Shown here: piece by piece, positions 53,156-62,954 of the stretch
Layout of the letters: each line of letters starts with the position of its first letter
Numbering within the stretch: position 1 is the stretch's first letter
Origin: Pseudoduganella flava
GTDB lineage: Bacteria; Pseudomonadota; Gammaproteobacteria; Burkholderiales; Burkholderiaceae_D
Direction of reading: 5' to 3'
DNA length: 64,000 bases
NCBI RefSeq assembly: GCF_007830495.1
Contig: NZ_VLKW01000003.1
Location: 434,001 to 498,000 of the forward strand
The notes under the pieces: generated by a model
Database searches by the model: none
Told to the model about the DNA's origin: nothing
What the model saw: the letters and a program-made list of their open reading frames with translations, nothing else
Made by a program: the position numbers and the translations under genes

Positions 53156-53731
53156 CTAGGCGCGGAAAGGCTTGCTCAGAAACGGCGAGCGCGCCACGCC
53201 GAAGCGCCACGGCGTCTCCATCGCCTTCGAGATGCCGATGCGGGGACCGGACACGATCGCCACGTCCGGCGCGGCCGCGCGCGGCAGCAGGTCGAACGGC
53301 GGCAGCCACAGCGCTTCGCCGTTGTGCTCGCGCGTGATGCCCAGCGCCTGGCAGACGCGGCCCGGGCCGGAGCACAGCAGGCGCGGATCGTCGAGGCCGC
53401 GGCGCTCCCGCATGACGTCGATACCGTGGGTCGGCTCGATCGCGCGGATCAGCACGCCGGCGCCATGGCCCTCCTCGCGGCACACGAAGTTCAAGCACCA
53501 ATGGATGCCGTACGAGCGGTACACATAGGCATGGGCAGGCGGGCCGAACATCGACGCGTTGCGGGCGGTCGGACCGTTGTAGGTGTGCGAGGCGGGGTCT
53601 TCTCGGTCGTAGGCTTCCGTTTCGACGATGCGGCCGCCGACGCCGTCGACCAGCACCGTCACGCCGATCAGCAGGCGTGCCACCTCATGCGACGGTGCAT
53701 TGAAATCGATTCCAGCGAGAAAAGTCGTCAT
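53156..53731 (-). CDS. DNA-3-methyladenine glycosylase (AAG/Mpg family)
   Basis: Excises alkylated and deaminated purines in base-excision repair. A 191-residue protein of normal bacterial AAG size. Conserved: VETEAYDREDPASHTYNGPT with the catalytic Glu, MFGPPAHAYVYRSYGIHWCL, GVLIRAIEPTHG, LCSGPGRVCQALGI and GPRIGISKAMETPWRF. The start at 53731 (MTTFLAG) is preferred; the open frame extends 22 codons more. It is convergent with the MCP gene and divergent from the HDOD gene. Confidence 0.95.
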   Translation of the reverse strand: MTTFLAGIDFNAPSHEVARLLIGVTVLVDGVGGRIVETEAYDREDPASHTYNGPTARNASMFGPPAHAYVYRSYGIHWCLNFVCREEGHGAGVLIRAIEPTHGIDVMRERRGLDDPRLLCSGPGRVCQALGITREHNGEALWLPPFDLLPRAAAPDVAIVSGPRIGISKAMETPWRFGVARSPFLSKPFRA

Positions 53732-53937
53732 CGGCGCATTGTAGCGCCGCCCCGCCGCGGGCCGGCGCCGGCCTGGGCAGAGTTTCACATCTGACAATAT
53801 TTTCCTGTCATTTCAACATCGATTCGGCGTGGATCGGCAACATTGGGCACCAAAAAGGCAGATTTTGCCGTCGCATCCTGATCTTGCCGCAACGAAACAG
53901 GCGATAATGACGCTTCTGCAGTCCCACGCACACGATC

Positions 53938-54798
53938 ATGATCAGAGCCGCCACTCCCGCCGAGGAATCCACCGTAGAAGACGCCTTGCTGCGTTCGATC
54001 CGCATTCCGCCGCGGCCCAGCCTGCTGGTGGACCTGCAGCGCGAGCTGGCCGAGGAAGATCCGTCGCCGCGCCGCATCGCCCGCCTCATCGGCAATGACG
54101 TCGGCATGTCGGGCGCGCTGCTCAAGCTGGCCAATTCGCCGTTCTTCGGCGCGACCCGCAAAGCGAAGTCCGTCGAACAGGCGATCAACTTCCTGGGCAT
54201 CAACCAGTGTGCGGCACTGCTGACGGGGCTGCTGGCGCGCCAGGCGGTCGACGGCAACAGCGGTGCGCTGAACCAGTTCTGGGACACGAGCGCGCGCCGC
54301 GCCCAGGCGCTCGTGTTGACGGCGCGCCGGCTGCGCATCGCCCCACCGGACATCGCCCACACGTTCGGCCTGTTCTGCGACATCGGCATCCCGCTGCTGA
54401 TGGACCGTTTCTCCGACTATGACGACACGCTGGCGATCGCCGCCCGCGACGCACAGCGCGGCTTTACCGAGATCGAGGATGCCCGCCACAGCACAAACCA
54501 CGCGGCCATCGGCTGCCTGCTGGCGCGCAACTGGGGCCTGTCGCCGGACGTCTCGTGGGCGATCCTGCACCACCACGACTACGCCGTGCTGGACGACGAG
54601 GCCACCGACGATGCGATCCGCTCGCTCGTCGCCGCATCGGTGCTGGCCGAACGGGGCATTGCGCGCTACCATGGCAACCGCAATTCCCTCGAATGGGAAA
54701 AAGGCGGCGAACCCGCCTGCCGCCACCTGGGCCTGGATGACGGCGAGGTGGAAGACCTGCTCGAGGAATTGCACGAGACTTTCCACATCGAACACTGA
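53938..54798 (+). CDS. HDOD-domain protein
   Basis: A 286-residue protein made almost entirely of one HDOD domain (about residues 20-215): PPRPSLLVDLQRELAEEDPS, ARLIGNDVGMSGALLKLANS, PFFGATRKAKSVEQAINFLG. The histidine-aspartate residues of true HD hydrolases are absent, as usual in HDOD. These proteins are linked to signalling and cell-cycle control, but most roles are unknown. The stop (TGA) shares its final A with the ATG of the DUF2863 gene, so the two are translationally coupled. Confidence 0.92.
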   Translation: MIRAATPAEESTVEDALLRSIRIPPRPSLLVDLQRELAEEDPSPRRIARLIGNDVGMSGALLKLANSPFFGATRKAKSVEQAINFLGINQCAALLTGLLARQAVDGNSGALNQFWDTSARRAQALVLTARRLRIAPPDIAHTFGLFCDIGIPLLMDRFSDYDDTLAIAARDAQRGFTEIEDARHSTNHAAIGCLLARNWGLSPDVSWAILHHHDYAVLDDEATDDAIRSLVAASVLAERGIARYHGNRNSLEWEKGGEPACRHLGLDDGEVEDLLEELHETFHIEH

Positions 54799-56009
54799 TG
54801 CCCGGCACGGGCATCGACATGCCTATGCCCCCGAAGCCGAAGAACAAGAAACCCGCTCCCCGCAAGACCAGCGCTGTCCCCGAAGACAAGGACGACGCGC
54901 AAGCCGCCGCATTGTCCGCGCTGGCGCTCGAACTGGCCGAACAGGAAGACAACGACACCCTCGGCAGCGAGCTGCGCGACAAGGAACGCGATTTCCAGCG
55001 CGCGCTGCGCCGTTACCTCACCCAGGACAAGGACGCCGTGCTGTACGGCGCGCTGGACCTGGCCAGCCACGAGGACACCGGCGCCTGGCAGCTGCTGCGC
55101 GCGGCGATCGAGGAAGCCGCCGCCAGCGTGCAGCTGCGCCGCGATAACGCGCCCGCGCTGGACATCGATGCGTTCGCGATTCCCGTCTTCGTGCACAGCA
55201 CGGGCGGCCTCGTCGAAGCGGAAGGCTTCCAGGACGACGACGCCTACGATGCCTTGCTCGAATCGATGAAGAGCGCCGGCCTGGAAAGCCCGAAAGCGAA
55301 ACTGGCGCTGGTGCGCCATGCCTACGACGCGGCCGAAGCGAGCCGCATCACGTATAGCCAGCTGCACGCGATGGCGCGCGAAGCGGCCGCCGCGCTGGTG
55401 GACAAGAAGGTGGCCGACGCCCCCGCGATGCTGCGCAGTATCGCCGGCTGGACCGGCCCCGCGTTCGGTCCGGACGACGAGGCCGTGGAGCTGCGCTTCC
55501 TCGTCGGCTTCTCCGTCAAGCGCGCCGACGATCCGTTCTATGCGGTGCCGGACGATGAAGCGGCCGCCGATGCGTGGTTCGCCGAGCGCATGGAACGCTA
55601 TCGCCAGTGGACCGAACAGGCCGCGCCGCTGGTGGCGCGCTGCCTGGCGCCGGCCGGCCGCGACATCACCCTGAACTTCCTGTACCAGGACCTGTTCTTC
55701 GGCGCCCGTGCCGCCGGCCTGGCCGAACAGGCGATGCTTGCGCTGATGACGACGCTGGGCGCCGCGCTGGCGGCACACGGCGGCCCGGTCCGCGCCGTGA
55801 TCGCGCCCGCTTACGGAGGCGGCGAGATGGTCCTGCGCGTGCAATTGTATGCGGACGACGCATTGCTGGCCGATGCCGAGCGCGCGCTCGATCCGGCGGC
55901 AGACGTCGAACAGGAAGTGGACGACATGCGCGATGCGCTGGCCACGCTGGGCGTCACCGACGTGGCGGTGGAAGAGCAGCCGGAGCGCGACACACGTCGC
56001 CTGCATTGA
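54798..56009 (+). CDS. DUF2863-family protein
   Basis: A 403-residue cytosolic protein without signal or membrane segments. An N-terminal Lys/Pro-rich region (1-30, PKPKNKKPAPRKT) precedes a helical middle (about 50-320) and a C-terminal Asp/Glu/Ala-rich tail ending VAVEEQPERDTR. Similar proteins, known to me as DUF2863, occur through Burkholderiales and have no assigned function. It is coupled (1-bp overlap) to the HDOD gene, and this pairing is the main clue to its role. Confidence 0.82.
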   Translation: MPGTGIDMPMPPKPKNKKPAPRKTSAVPEDKDDAQAAALSALALELAEQEDNDTLGSELRDKERDFQRALRRYLTQDKDAVLYGALDLASHEDTGAWQLLRAAIEEAAASVQLRRDNAPALDIDAFAIPVFVHSTGGLVEAEGFQDDDAYDALLESMKSAGLESPKAKLALVRHAYDAAEASRITYSQLHAMAREAAAALVDKKVADAPAMLRSIAGWTGPAFGPDDEAVELRFLVGFSVKRADDPFYAVPDDEAAADAWFAERMERYRQWTEQAAPLVARCLAPAGRDITLNFLYQDLFFGARAAGLAEQAMLALMTTLGAALAAHGGPVRAVIAPAYGGGEMVLRVQLYADDALLADAERALDPAADVEQEVDDMRDALATLGVTDVAVEEQPERDTRRLH

Positions 56010-56079
56010 CGATCGGGCAAATCGGGGCGGCAATTCGGCTACACTTGCGTGCTCAAGTGACAACCGGATGAAGGACACC

Positions 56080-58068
56080 ATGCACCGACGACTTTCCGCC
56101 CTCGCCCCCGCCGCCCTGGCTCCGCTGCTGGCCATCCTGCTGGCCCTCCCCGCCGCGCAGGCCGCCCACGCAGCGGCGTTCGACGACGACGACGCCCCCG
56201 CCAAGAAGGCACCCGACACGCTGCGCGAGCGCTATACCAAGTACGAGTTCCGCATCCCGATGCGCGATGGCGTGCGGCTGTTTACGACCGTCTACGTGCC
56301 GAAGGACACCAGCCGCAGCTACCCGTTCCTGATGCAGCGCACGCCGTACAGCGCGGGCGTCAACGCGGATGGCGAGCTGCATTACGGCGTGGACTTCATG
56401 CCGAAGCAGATCGGCCCGTCGAAGGAGTTCGAGGATGCCGGCTACATCTTCGTCAAGCAGGACGTGCGGGGCCGCTTCATGTCCGAAGGGAAGTGGCAGG
56501 AGATGACGCCGCACGTGAAGCCGCAGCGCGCGGCCGGCGAAGGCAACGAGAGTGCGGACATGCACGACACCGTCGAATGGCTGCTGAAGAACGTGCCGAA
56601 CAATAACGGCAAGGTCGGCATCTACGGCATCAGCTACCCGGGCTTCTACACGTCGGCCAGCATCATCGATTCGCACCCGGCCATCAAGGCCGCATCGCCG
56701 CAGGCGCCGGTGACGGACCTGTACATGGGCGACGACGCCTACCACGGCGGCGCCTTCATGCTGGCGGCGAACTTCGACTTCTACGCCGCGTTCACCGAGG
56801 AGCCGAACCCGACGCCGCTGCCGAAGACGTGGGGCGACTTCGACTACGGCGTGGCGGACGGCTACGATTACTTCCTGCAGCGGCTGACGTTGGCGAACAT
56901 CGCGTCGAGCCTGACGGACAAGCAGCGCGTGCTGTTCCAGCCGATGATCGAGCACACCAGCTACGATGAGTTCTGGAAGAGTCGGAACATCGCGCAGCAC
57001 CTGAAGAACGTGAAGGCGGCCGTGCTGACGGTGGGCGGCTGGTACGACGCGGAAGATGCGCAGGGCCCGTTCACCACGTATCACGCGATCAAGCGCAACA
57101 ACCCGCGCACGTTCAGCGGCCTCGTCGTGGGCCCATGGGTGCATGGCGGCTGGGCCGGCGGCGAAGGCAAGAGCCTGAGCCGGGTGCAGTTCGACGCGAA
57201 GACGAGCGAGTACTTCCGCAAGGAGATCCAGTTCCCCTTCTTCGAACAGCACCTGAAAGGCACCAAGCCTGCCAAGCCGATCGCCGAGGTGACGGCATTC
57301 GAGACGGGCACGAACGTGTGGCGCCAGTACACGGCATGGCCGCCGCAGCAGGCCAAGCCGCGCGTGCTGTACTTCGGCGCCAACGGCGGCCTGGGCTGGC
57401 AAAAGCCCGGCACGCAGCCGGCGCTGGACACGGGCTACGACGAATACGTCAGCGATCCGAAGAAGCCGGTGCCGTACATCGGCTACCCCGCGACCGGCGT
57501 GCCGAAGGAATACATGGTGTCGGACCAGCGCTTCGCCGCGACCCGGCCGGACGTGCTCGTCTACCAGACGGAACCACTGGAAGAGGACGTGACGATCGCC
57601 GGCCCCGTGACGCCGAAGCTGTTCGTGTCGACGACCGGCACGGATGCGGACTGGATCGTGAAGTTGATCGACGTGTACCCGAACGAGTACCCGGCCGCCG
57701 GCCAGCACGAACGGGGCAAGGACGTGCCGCCGCCGCAGGCGACGCTCGCCGGCTACCAGCAACTGGTGCGCGGCAACCCGCTGCGCGGCAAGTTCCGCAA
57801 CGGCTTCGAGCGGCCTGAAGCGTTCGTGCCGGGCAAGATCGAATCCGTCAGCTACCACCTGGGCGACGTGCTGCATACGTTCCGCCGCGGCCACCGCATC
57901 ATGGTGCAGGTGCAGAGCTCGTGGTTCCCGCTGATCGACCTGAACCCGCAGACGTTCGTCGACATTCCCAAGGCCAAGCCGGAGGATTTCAGGAAGGCGA
58001 CGCAGCGCGTCTACCACGCGCCAGACACCCCGTCCGGCCTGCAATTGATGGTGTTGCCGGCGCGCTGA
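56080..58068 (+). CDS. Secreted CocE/NonD-family hydrolase (X-Pro-dipeptidyl-peptidase-like, S15)
   Basis: A 662-residue alpha/beta hydrolase with a signal peptide (about 1-31, ending AHAA). The catalytic domain starts with RIPMRDGVRLFTTVYVPKD and has the nucleophile elbow VGIYGISYPGFYTS (GxSYxG). The C-terminal jelly-roll XPD_C domain (about 440-655) includes RRGHRIMVQVQSSWFPLIDL. The family includes cocaine esterase, acyl-transferases and dipeptidyl peptidases, so the exact activity is open. ATG 56080 has AAGGA 4 nt upstream; the open frame reaches 55849 inside the DUF2863 gene, which is not a real start. Confidence 0.92.
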   Translation: MHRRLSALAPAALAPLLAILLALPAAQAAHAAAFDDDDAPAKKAPDTLRERYTKYEFRIPMRDGVRLFTTVYVPKDTSRSYPFLMQRTPYSAGVNADGELHYGVDFMPKQIGPSKEFEDAGYIFVKQDVRGRFMSEGKWQEMTPHVKPQRAAGEGNESADMHDTVEWLLKNVPNNNGKVGIYGISYPGFYTSASIIDSHPAIKAASPQAPVTDLYMGDDAYHGGAFMLAANFDFYAAFTEEPNPTPLPKTWGDFDYGVADGYDYFLQRLTLANIASSLTDKQRVLFQPMIEHTSYDEFWKSRNIAQHLKNVKAAVLTVGGWYDAEDAQGPFTTYHAIKRNNPRTFSGLVVGPWVHGGWAGGEGKSLSRVQFDAKTSEYFRKEIQFPFFEQHLKGTKPAKPIAEVTAFETGTNVWRQYTAWPPQQAKPRVLYFGANGGLGWQKPGTQPALDTGYDEYVSDPKKPVPYIGYPATGVPKEYMVSDQRFAATRPDVLVYQTEPLEEDVTIAGPVTPKLFVSTTGTDADWIVKLIDVYPNEYPAAGQHERGKDVPPPQATLAGYQQLVRGNPLRGKFRNGFERPEAFVPGKIESVSYHLGDVLHTFRRGHRIMVQVQSSWFPLIDLNPQTFVDIPKAKPEDFRKATQRVYHAPDTPSGLQLMVLPAR

Positions 58069-58146
58069 ATCAGGCTGCGTCCGGCTGCAAATCGGCTTTG
58101 ACAACGGAGGTGGCGGGGAGGATACTGGCCTGTAAGGAGACATGCC

Positions 58147-59373
58147 ATGAAGTATTCTTCCTTGTCCTCTTCCTTGCCCTCTTCATTGTCCCGTCGCGTA
58201 CGGACGCTGGCCACGCTGGCGTTCGTCCTCATGCTGTCGGCCTGCGCCACGGCTCCGCAGGTCCAGGCCCCGCCCGCCGAGCTGTTTGCCGATGCGCTGT
58301 TCCAGCCCTCCGCCGAGCAGTTGAGCGCCGACCAGATCTTCGCGCTGACGCCTGCCATGAAGGCCTACACGGATGACGTGATGCGCCACCGCCGCGGCCG
58401 GGAAATCCGCCGCGCGCTGTTCGAAGCGCTGTACCAGCGCGACCAGCTGCAGCTCGAATACGATTCCGCCGTCACCCGCACGGCCGCGCAGGCGTTCGAG
58501 GCGCGCCAGGGCAATTGCCTGTCGCTCGTCATCATGACGGCGGCGCTGGCCAACGAGATGAACATCCCCGTCGTGTTCCAGAGCGTGCCCACCGAGGACA
58601 CGTGGAGCCGCAGCGGCGAGATCTATTTCAACAGCGGCCACGTGAACCTGAAGCTGGGCCGCGCGCTGCGCGACGGCTTTTCCGGCTACGACCGCGAGAA
58701 CTACACGATCATCGATTTCCAGCCGCCGCCCGAAGGCAAGCCCAGCGAGGGCAAGGCGATCGGCCGCGAGACGGTGGTGGCGATGTTCATGAACAACCGC
58801 GCGGCCGAGGCGCTGGCGCGCGGCAAGCTCGACGACGCGTACTGGTGGGCCCGCCGTGCCGTCCAGTCCGACCCCGACCTGCTGTACCCGTACAACACGC
58901 TGGCCGTCGTCTATCGCCGGCATGGCGATGCGGCGATGGCCGAGCGCACGCTGCGCTGGGCGCTGGCGCGCGAGCCGGACAGCACGATGGCGCTGTCGAA
59001 CCTGGCGCAGCTGCTGGACGCGGCCGGCCGCAAGGACGAATCGCGCGTGGTGCGTGAAAAGCTGGCGCGCCTGCAACCGGTGACGCCGTTCTACTACTTC
59101 AACCTGGGCAAGACGGCCATGCAGCTGGGCGACTACCGCCGCGCCCGCATCCTGTTCGAGCGCGAGCTGCAACGCGACCCGAACTACCATGAATTCCACG
59201 CCTGGCTGGCCGCCGCCGATTTCTACCTGGGCGACATGGCCGGCGCCAACGAGCACATGACGAAGGCGATGGCGGCCAGCACGACGCGCGACGACTACGC
59301 GTTGTATGCCGCCAAGCTGGACCGCCTGCGTGCCTACCAGCCCAATCCGGCGGCTCACACAACGCGTCATTGA
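58147..59373 (+). CDS. Lipoprotein with transglutaminase-like and TPR repeats
   Basis: A 408-residue predicted lipoprotein: lipobox LMLSAC with Cys33. Residues 100-180 resemble a transglutaminase-like/SirB1-type domain (QGNCLSLVIMTAALANEMNI, with Cys). Residues 235-400 form tandem TPR repeats (DDAYWWARRAVQSDPDLLYPYN, AERTLRWALAREPDSTMALSNLAQLL, DYRRARILFERELQRDPNYHEF). It probably acts in envelope protein-protein assembly. AAGGAGACATGCC precedes the ATG; the earlier ATG at 58142 is followed at once by a stop. Confidence 0.87.
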   Translation: MKYSSLSSSLPSSLSRRVRTLATLAFVLMLSACATAPQVQAPPAELFADALFQPSAEQLSADQIFALTPAMKAYTDDVMRHRRGREIRRALFEALYQRDQLQLEYDSAVTRTAAQAFEARQGNCLSLVIMTAALANEMNIPVVFQSVPTEDTWSRSGEIYFNSGHVNLKLGRALRDGFSGYDRENYTIIDFQPPPEGKPSEGKAIGRETVVAMFMNNRAAEALARGKLDDAYWWARRAVQSDPDLLYPYNTLAVVYRRHGDAAMAERTLRWALAREPDSTMALSNLAQLLDAAGRKDESRVVREKLARLQPVTPFYYFNLGKTAMQLGDYRRARILFERELQRDPNYHEFHAWLAAADFYLGDMAGANEHMTKAMAASTTRDDYALYAAKLDRLRAYQPNPAAHTTRH

Positions 59374-59450
59374 GCCCGGCCAGCAACGGTTATACCGGAA
59401 ACGCAACAGCGTGCGCGCCGCGCCGCCGGGTTTGGCGGTAGACTGGCCTC

Positions 59451-60317
59451 ATGAGTACATCGAGAAAAGTCGCAGCCACCGTCGGCGCGGTCGGCTTGCT
59501 GTGGGCCGGCATGGTGTCGATGATCGCCGCCGGGCAGCGCAAGCTGTTGTTCAACCCTACCCTGATCCGCGAGGTGCAAAGCCCGCGCAGCAGCGGCCAC
59601 CGCACGCGCGCCGTCGTGCTGCGCGCCAACGACGGCACGCGCCTGGCCGGCTGGCTGATGACGCCGAACATGCCGGGGCCCCACCCGGCCGTCGTCTACT
59701 TCGGCGGCCGCTCCGAGGAAGTGTCGTGGGTCGTGCGCGATGCCGGCACCTTGTTCCCCGGCATGGCCGTGCTGGCGATGAATTACCGCGGCTATGGCGA
59801 CTCACGCGGCGAGCCGGGCGAGGAGCACATGGTCGAGGATGGCTGCATGCTGTTCGACTGGCTATGCGGGCGCCGCAACGTCGACCCGAAACGGGTGGCC
59901 GTCGTCGGCCGCAGCCTCGGTTCCGGCGTGGCCGTGCAGGTGGCGAAGGAAAGGCCGGCGCAGTCGGTGGTGCTGATCACGCCGTACGATTCGATCCTCG
60001 CGCTGGCGCAACGCCGCTTCAAGGGCGTGCCCGTCAGCTACCTGCTGCGGCACCGCTTCGAATCGATCAAGTATGCGTCGCTGCTGTCCGCACCAACGTA
60101 TGTGCTGCGCGCCGCGACGGACGACGTGGTGCCGCATGCCCACACGGACCAGCTGGTGGCGAAGCTCACGCGCGTGCACCTGGACGAGACGATCCCCGCC
60201 TCGGACCACATGAACATCCCTTACCTGCCCGCCACGCAGCAGAAGATCGCGCAATTCCTGACGCTGCAGTTCACCTTGGCGCAGCCGCTGCCGGACGATA
60301 CGCCGACCGCGGCATAG
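59451..60317 (+). CDS. Membrane-anchored alpha/beta hydrolase
   Basis: A 288-residue protein with an N-terminal transmembrane anchor (AATVGAVGLLWAGMVSMIAA). The hydrolase core shows GTRLAGWLMTPNMPGPHPAVVYFGGRSEE (oxyanion region, about residues 62-90), MNYRGYGDSRGEPG and the nucleophile VAVVGRSLGSGVAVQVA (Ser about 155). Asp is in RAATDDVVPHAH and His in PASDHMNIPYLP. Similar proteins in the BAAT/FrsA-like group are acyl hydrolases or peptidases of unknown substrate. It is followed by a short tandem repeat. Confidence 0.88.
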   Translation: MSTSRKVAATVGAVGLLWAGMVSMIAAGQRKLLFNPTLIREVQSPRSSGHRTRAVVLRANDGTRLAGWLMTPNMPGPHPAVVYFGGRSEEVSWVVRDAGTLFPGMAVLAMNYRGYGDSRGEPGEEHMVEDGCMLFDWLCGRRNVDPKRVAVVGRSLGSGVAVQVAKERPAQSVVLITPYDSILALAQRRFKGVPVSYLLRHRFESIKYASLLSAPTYVLRAATDDVVPHAHTDQLVAKLTRVHLDETIPASDHMNIPYLPATQQKIAQFLTLQFTLAQPLPDDTPTAA

Positions 60318-60336
60318 GCCGAGACGGCGTTATCGA

Positions 60337-60377
60337 GCAACGTAATCGGGCAACGTAAATCCGACAACGTAGTTCGG
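60337..60377. repeat. Short tandem repeat, three units of 13-14 bp
   Basis: GCAACGTAATCGG (60337-60349), GCAACGTAAATCCG (60350-60363) and ACAACGTAGTTCGG (60364-60377) follow each other without gaps between the convergent hydrolase and SWIM genes. Confidence 0.7.
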
Positions 60378-60399
60378 CAGCGCGGCCAGGGCGGCGCGA

Positions 60400-62103
60400 T
60401 CAAGGCAGCGAGTCCAGCAGCTTGATGAAGTTGCGCTTGCGCTGGTATTCGTTGCGCAGGAACTGGACGTATTGCGCGCCTTCGTCGGCGCGCCCCATCG
60501 ACGCCAGCAGGGCCAGGATGCGCTGCACGTAACCGAACGCGCTCGCGTACACGGGCTGCATGATGTCCAGACGCTGTTCCATCGCCAGGCGAATGAGGCG
60601 GCGGTAGCAGGCGAACGCATCGTCCGGCCAGATGGGCTCCAGTGCCTCGGCAAGCCGCTGCAACGGCTCCGCCTCGCAGTGGCCGGCAAGCGCGTGTTGC
60701 CACGCCAGGTCGATATCGTTCTCCCACAGTGCGATTTCCACATGCACCGTGCGTGACTCCGTTTCCCGTCGCTTCACGTAACGCTCGACCGCCTGCCACG
60801 CCCGCTTGCGTGCGGCCGGCCATTGGCCCGCCGCCTGCGCTGCGGCCACCACCTCCTGGTACCCGTGCAGCGTCGGTCCGACCTCCAGTTGCTCCAGCCG
60901 GATATCGATGGCCTGCTCACCGCGCCCGTGCGCCAGGTGATCGGCGACGAGGATGTCGCACAGGCCCCAGTCGCGATCGAGCGGAAACGCGCGCATGCCG
61001 CGCCGCACCCACTCGACCGCCTCGGCGCCGCGGCCTGCGTCCCACAGCGCGCTGGCGATCACCCGGTAGCGATAAAGCGTGCCGAGATCGCGCGACAGCA
61101 CCTGCACCTTCAGGTCGATGTCGTCGGCGGCCAGCGCTTCCATCACGTGCACGATGGCATCCGCCCGCGCATCCCGGCCGCGCAGCGGCAACTTGCGCCA
61201 GGCGGCCATGGCCACTTCGCGATAGCGCTGCCGCCCCGCTTCGCCAAGCGCCTGCGCATAGTTGTCCGGGCTGAAGTCCCACAAGCCCATGCCCGAACGT
61301 ACCGCCAGTTCGAACAGGCGCTCGGCCAGCACGACCGGATCGGGACGGGCCAGCGTGCAGGCGTCCCGGTGCGCGCGGCCGATCTGGAGCAGTAGATCGC
61401 CGACCTCGCCGCCGGAATCGTCGACACGTTCCAACGCGTCCTCGACACGCTCGAACGCGTATTCGAGCAGGCCGACGAGCGCCGGCGCGGTAGCCGGCGT
61501 GCGCAGTTGCTCGAGCTTGCCGAGCATCCGCTCGATCGCGCGCCCGCATTCCCCGGCCTCGTGCTGCGGCACCCATTCGGGCAGGTCCGTCACCTCGTCG
61601 ATCAGTTTGCGCACGTACGCCTCGTCGAATTCGCGCGGCGTGGATTGCGCGACCAGCGCCGCGTACAGGCGCCGGTCGTCGCGGGCGGCCCGCAGCAGCA
61701 GGTCGGCCAACGTGTCGGCATCCAGGCCACGCAGATAGCGGTCGAGCTCGATCCAATCCTCGTCGGCCGCACTTTTCCTCGTGCGCTTGCGCACCGGCGC
61801 GGGCTGCGCCGGCATCGCTGTCGGGGCACCGATCGCGGCGAGCCCCACGGCGACAAAGTGCTTGCAGTAAGTGGAGCGCTGCGCCGCGTGCGGGCAGCTG
61901 CATGCGAAATGCAGCGCCTTGTCGCGCACCCACACGCACACGTCGTAATCGGTGGAGCCCTGCACGGTGGCCCTGATGCGGTCACCCGCGCAATCGAGCT
62001 TGCGCACGGCGCCGGCTGCGACGTATTCCTCGCCGCGCGTGAAGGAGGCATTCCCGGCCAAGTTGCGCAGCGTGGCGGGCGTGATCAGGTCGTGAATGTT
62101 CAT
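60400..62103 (-). CDS. SWIM zinc-finger protein
   Basis: A 567-residue protein with an N-terminal SWIM zinc finger: C68-x-C70 and C80-x-H82 in FACSCPHAAQRSTYCKHFV, in the pattern CxCxnCxH. The rest is a long helical, TPR-like region (about 160-560) rich in Ala/Arg with no catalytic domain that I can see. SWIM fingers bind DNA or protein partners; stand-alone members like this one are common in proteobacteria and mostly uncharacterised. Neighbours give no further clue. Its stop is 83 bp from the convergent hydrolase. Confidence 0.88.
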   Translation of the reverse strand: MNIHDLITPATLRNLAGNASFTRGEEYVAAGAVRKLDCAGDRIRATVQGSTDYDVCVWVRDKALHFACSCPHAAQRSTYCKHFVAVGLAAIGAPTAMPAQPAPVRKRTRKSAADEDWIELDRYLRGLDADTLADLLLRAARDDRRLYAALVAQSTPREFDEAYVRKLIDEVTDLPEWVPQHEAGECGRAIERMLGKLEQLRTPATAPALVGLLEYAFERVEDALERVDDSGGEVGDLLLQIGRAHRDACTLARPDPVVLAERLFELAVRSGMGLWDFSPDNYAQALGEAGRQRYREVAMAAWRKLPLRGRDARADAIVHVMEALAADDIDLKVQVLSRDLGTLYRYRVIASALWDAGRGAEAVEWVRRGMRAFPLDRDWGLCDILVADHLAHGRGEQAIDIRLEQLEVGPTLHGYQEVVAAAQAAGQWPAARKRAWQAVERYVKRRETESRTVHVEIALWENDIDLAWQHALAGHCEAEPLQRLAEALEPIWPDDAFACYRRLIRLAMEQRLDIMQPVYASAFGYVQRILALLASMGRADEGAQYVQFLRNEYQRKRNFIKLLDSLP

Positions 62104-62199
62104 GGCTGGCGGGGCTTACGGTTCAGCTGACAGTTTATCGGCCGCCTCCCCGGATGGAAGGAAAATCGTACATGAGGCCGCCTCGTGGACGGCCGTCGC

Positions 62200-62772
62200 T
62201 CACGCTCGCGAAATGGGAAATGCGATGAAGCGCGCGGGCACGGCATCCGTCAGCCACACGCCGTTGTCGGCCCGGTAGAACAGGTGGCCCAGCGCATGCA
62301 TCGCTGCCGCCTGGATCGTCAGCACGACCGGAACGCCATAGCGCGTGCCGACCTTTACGGCCGTATCGATATCGGTGGACAGGTGCACGTGCCGCCGCGC
62401 ACCGGGGCGCAGACCGGCTTGGCGGATCGACGTGACGAAGCGGCTGGCGGTGCCGTGGTACAGCACGTCCGGCGGCGTTTGCGGCTGCAGCGCCAGGTCG
62501 ACAGAGCGCAGCGAATGGCCCTGGCTCGCGCGAATGCGCAAGCCGTCGTCGCTGAATGCGAAGCGCTGCTTGTCGTTCGTCGCGACGACGTCGCGCAACA
62601 GGTCGAGGGTGAGCGGCGTGCCGTGCCGCGCGGCCTTCTCCAGCAGTTCGGCCACGTCGGCCCAGCCGTTGCCGTCCAGCGCCAGCCCGATCGTGTCCGG
62701 CGCATGGCGCAGGATCAGCGACAGGAAGCGGCTGATGCGTTCGTGGTGTCTGGCGTGGTTGGCAGCGCGCAT
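62200..62772 (-). CDS. kptA: RNA 2'-phosphotransferase (Tpt1/KptA family)
   Basis: A 190-residue Tpt1/KptA protein that removes a 2'-phosphate from RNA using NAD+. The N-terminal winged-helix domain has [21 protein letters not shown] and [10 protein letters not shown]. The NAD-binding core has [11 protein letters not shown] and [10 protein letters not shown], then [18 protein letters not shown], with the Arg/His/Arg catalytic set apparently intact. In bacteria the natural substrate is unknown, because the eukaryotic tRNA-splicing intermediate is absent. Confidence 0.95.
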   Translation of the reverse strand: MRAANHARHHERISRFLSLILRHAPDTIGLALDGNGWADVAELLEKAARHGTPLTLDLLRDVVATNDKQRFAFSDDGLRIRASQGHSLRSVDLALQPQTPPDVLYHGTASRFVTSIRQAGLRPGARRHVHLSTDIDTAVKVGTRYGVPVVLTIQAAAMHALGHLFYRADNGVWLTDAVPARFIAFPISRA

Positions 62773-62954
62773 GGTGCCCGCGATGATAGCCGATCGCCGT
62801 GCGTGCGGGCGGCGCGCAAGCCGGCGCTCGAGACCGTCAGCTTGACGCTTCGCTCAGGCTTGTCGTGCCAGGGATTCCCGGCAGTCGGGGTTGGCACCGG
62901 CGACCGTGCGCATGTCTTGGTGCGATGCGCGCGGTGTCGCCGGCAGGCGCGCCG

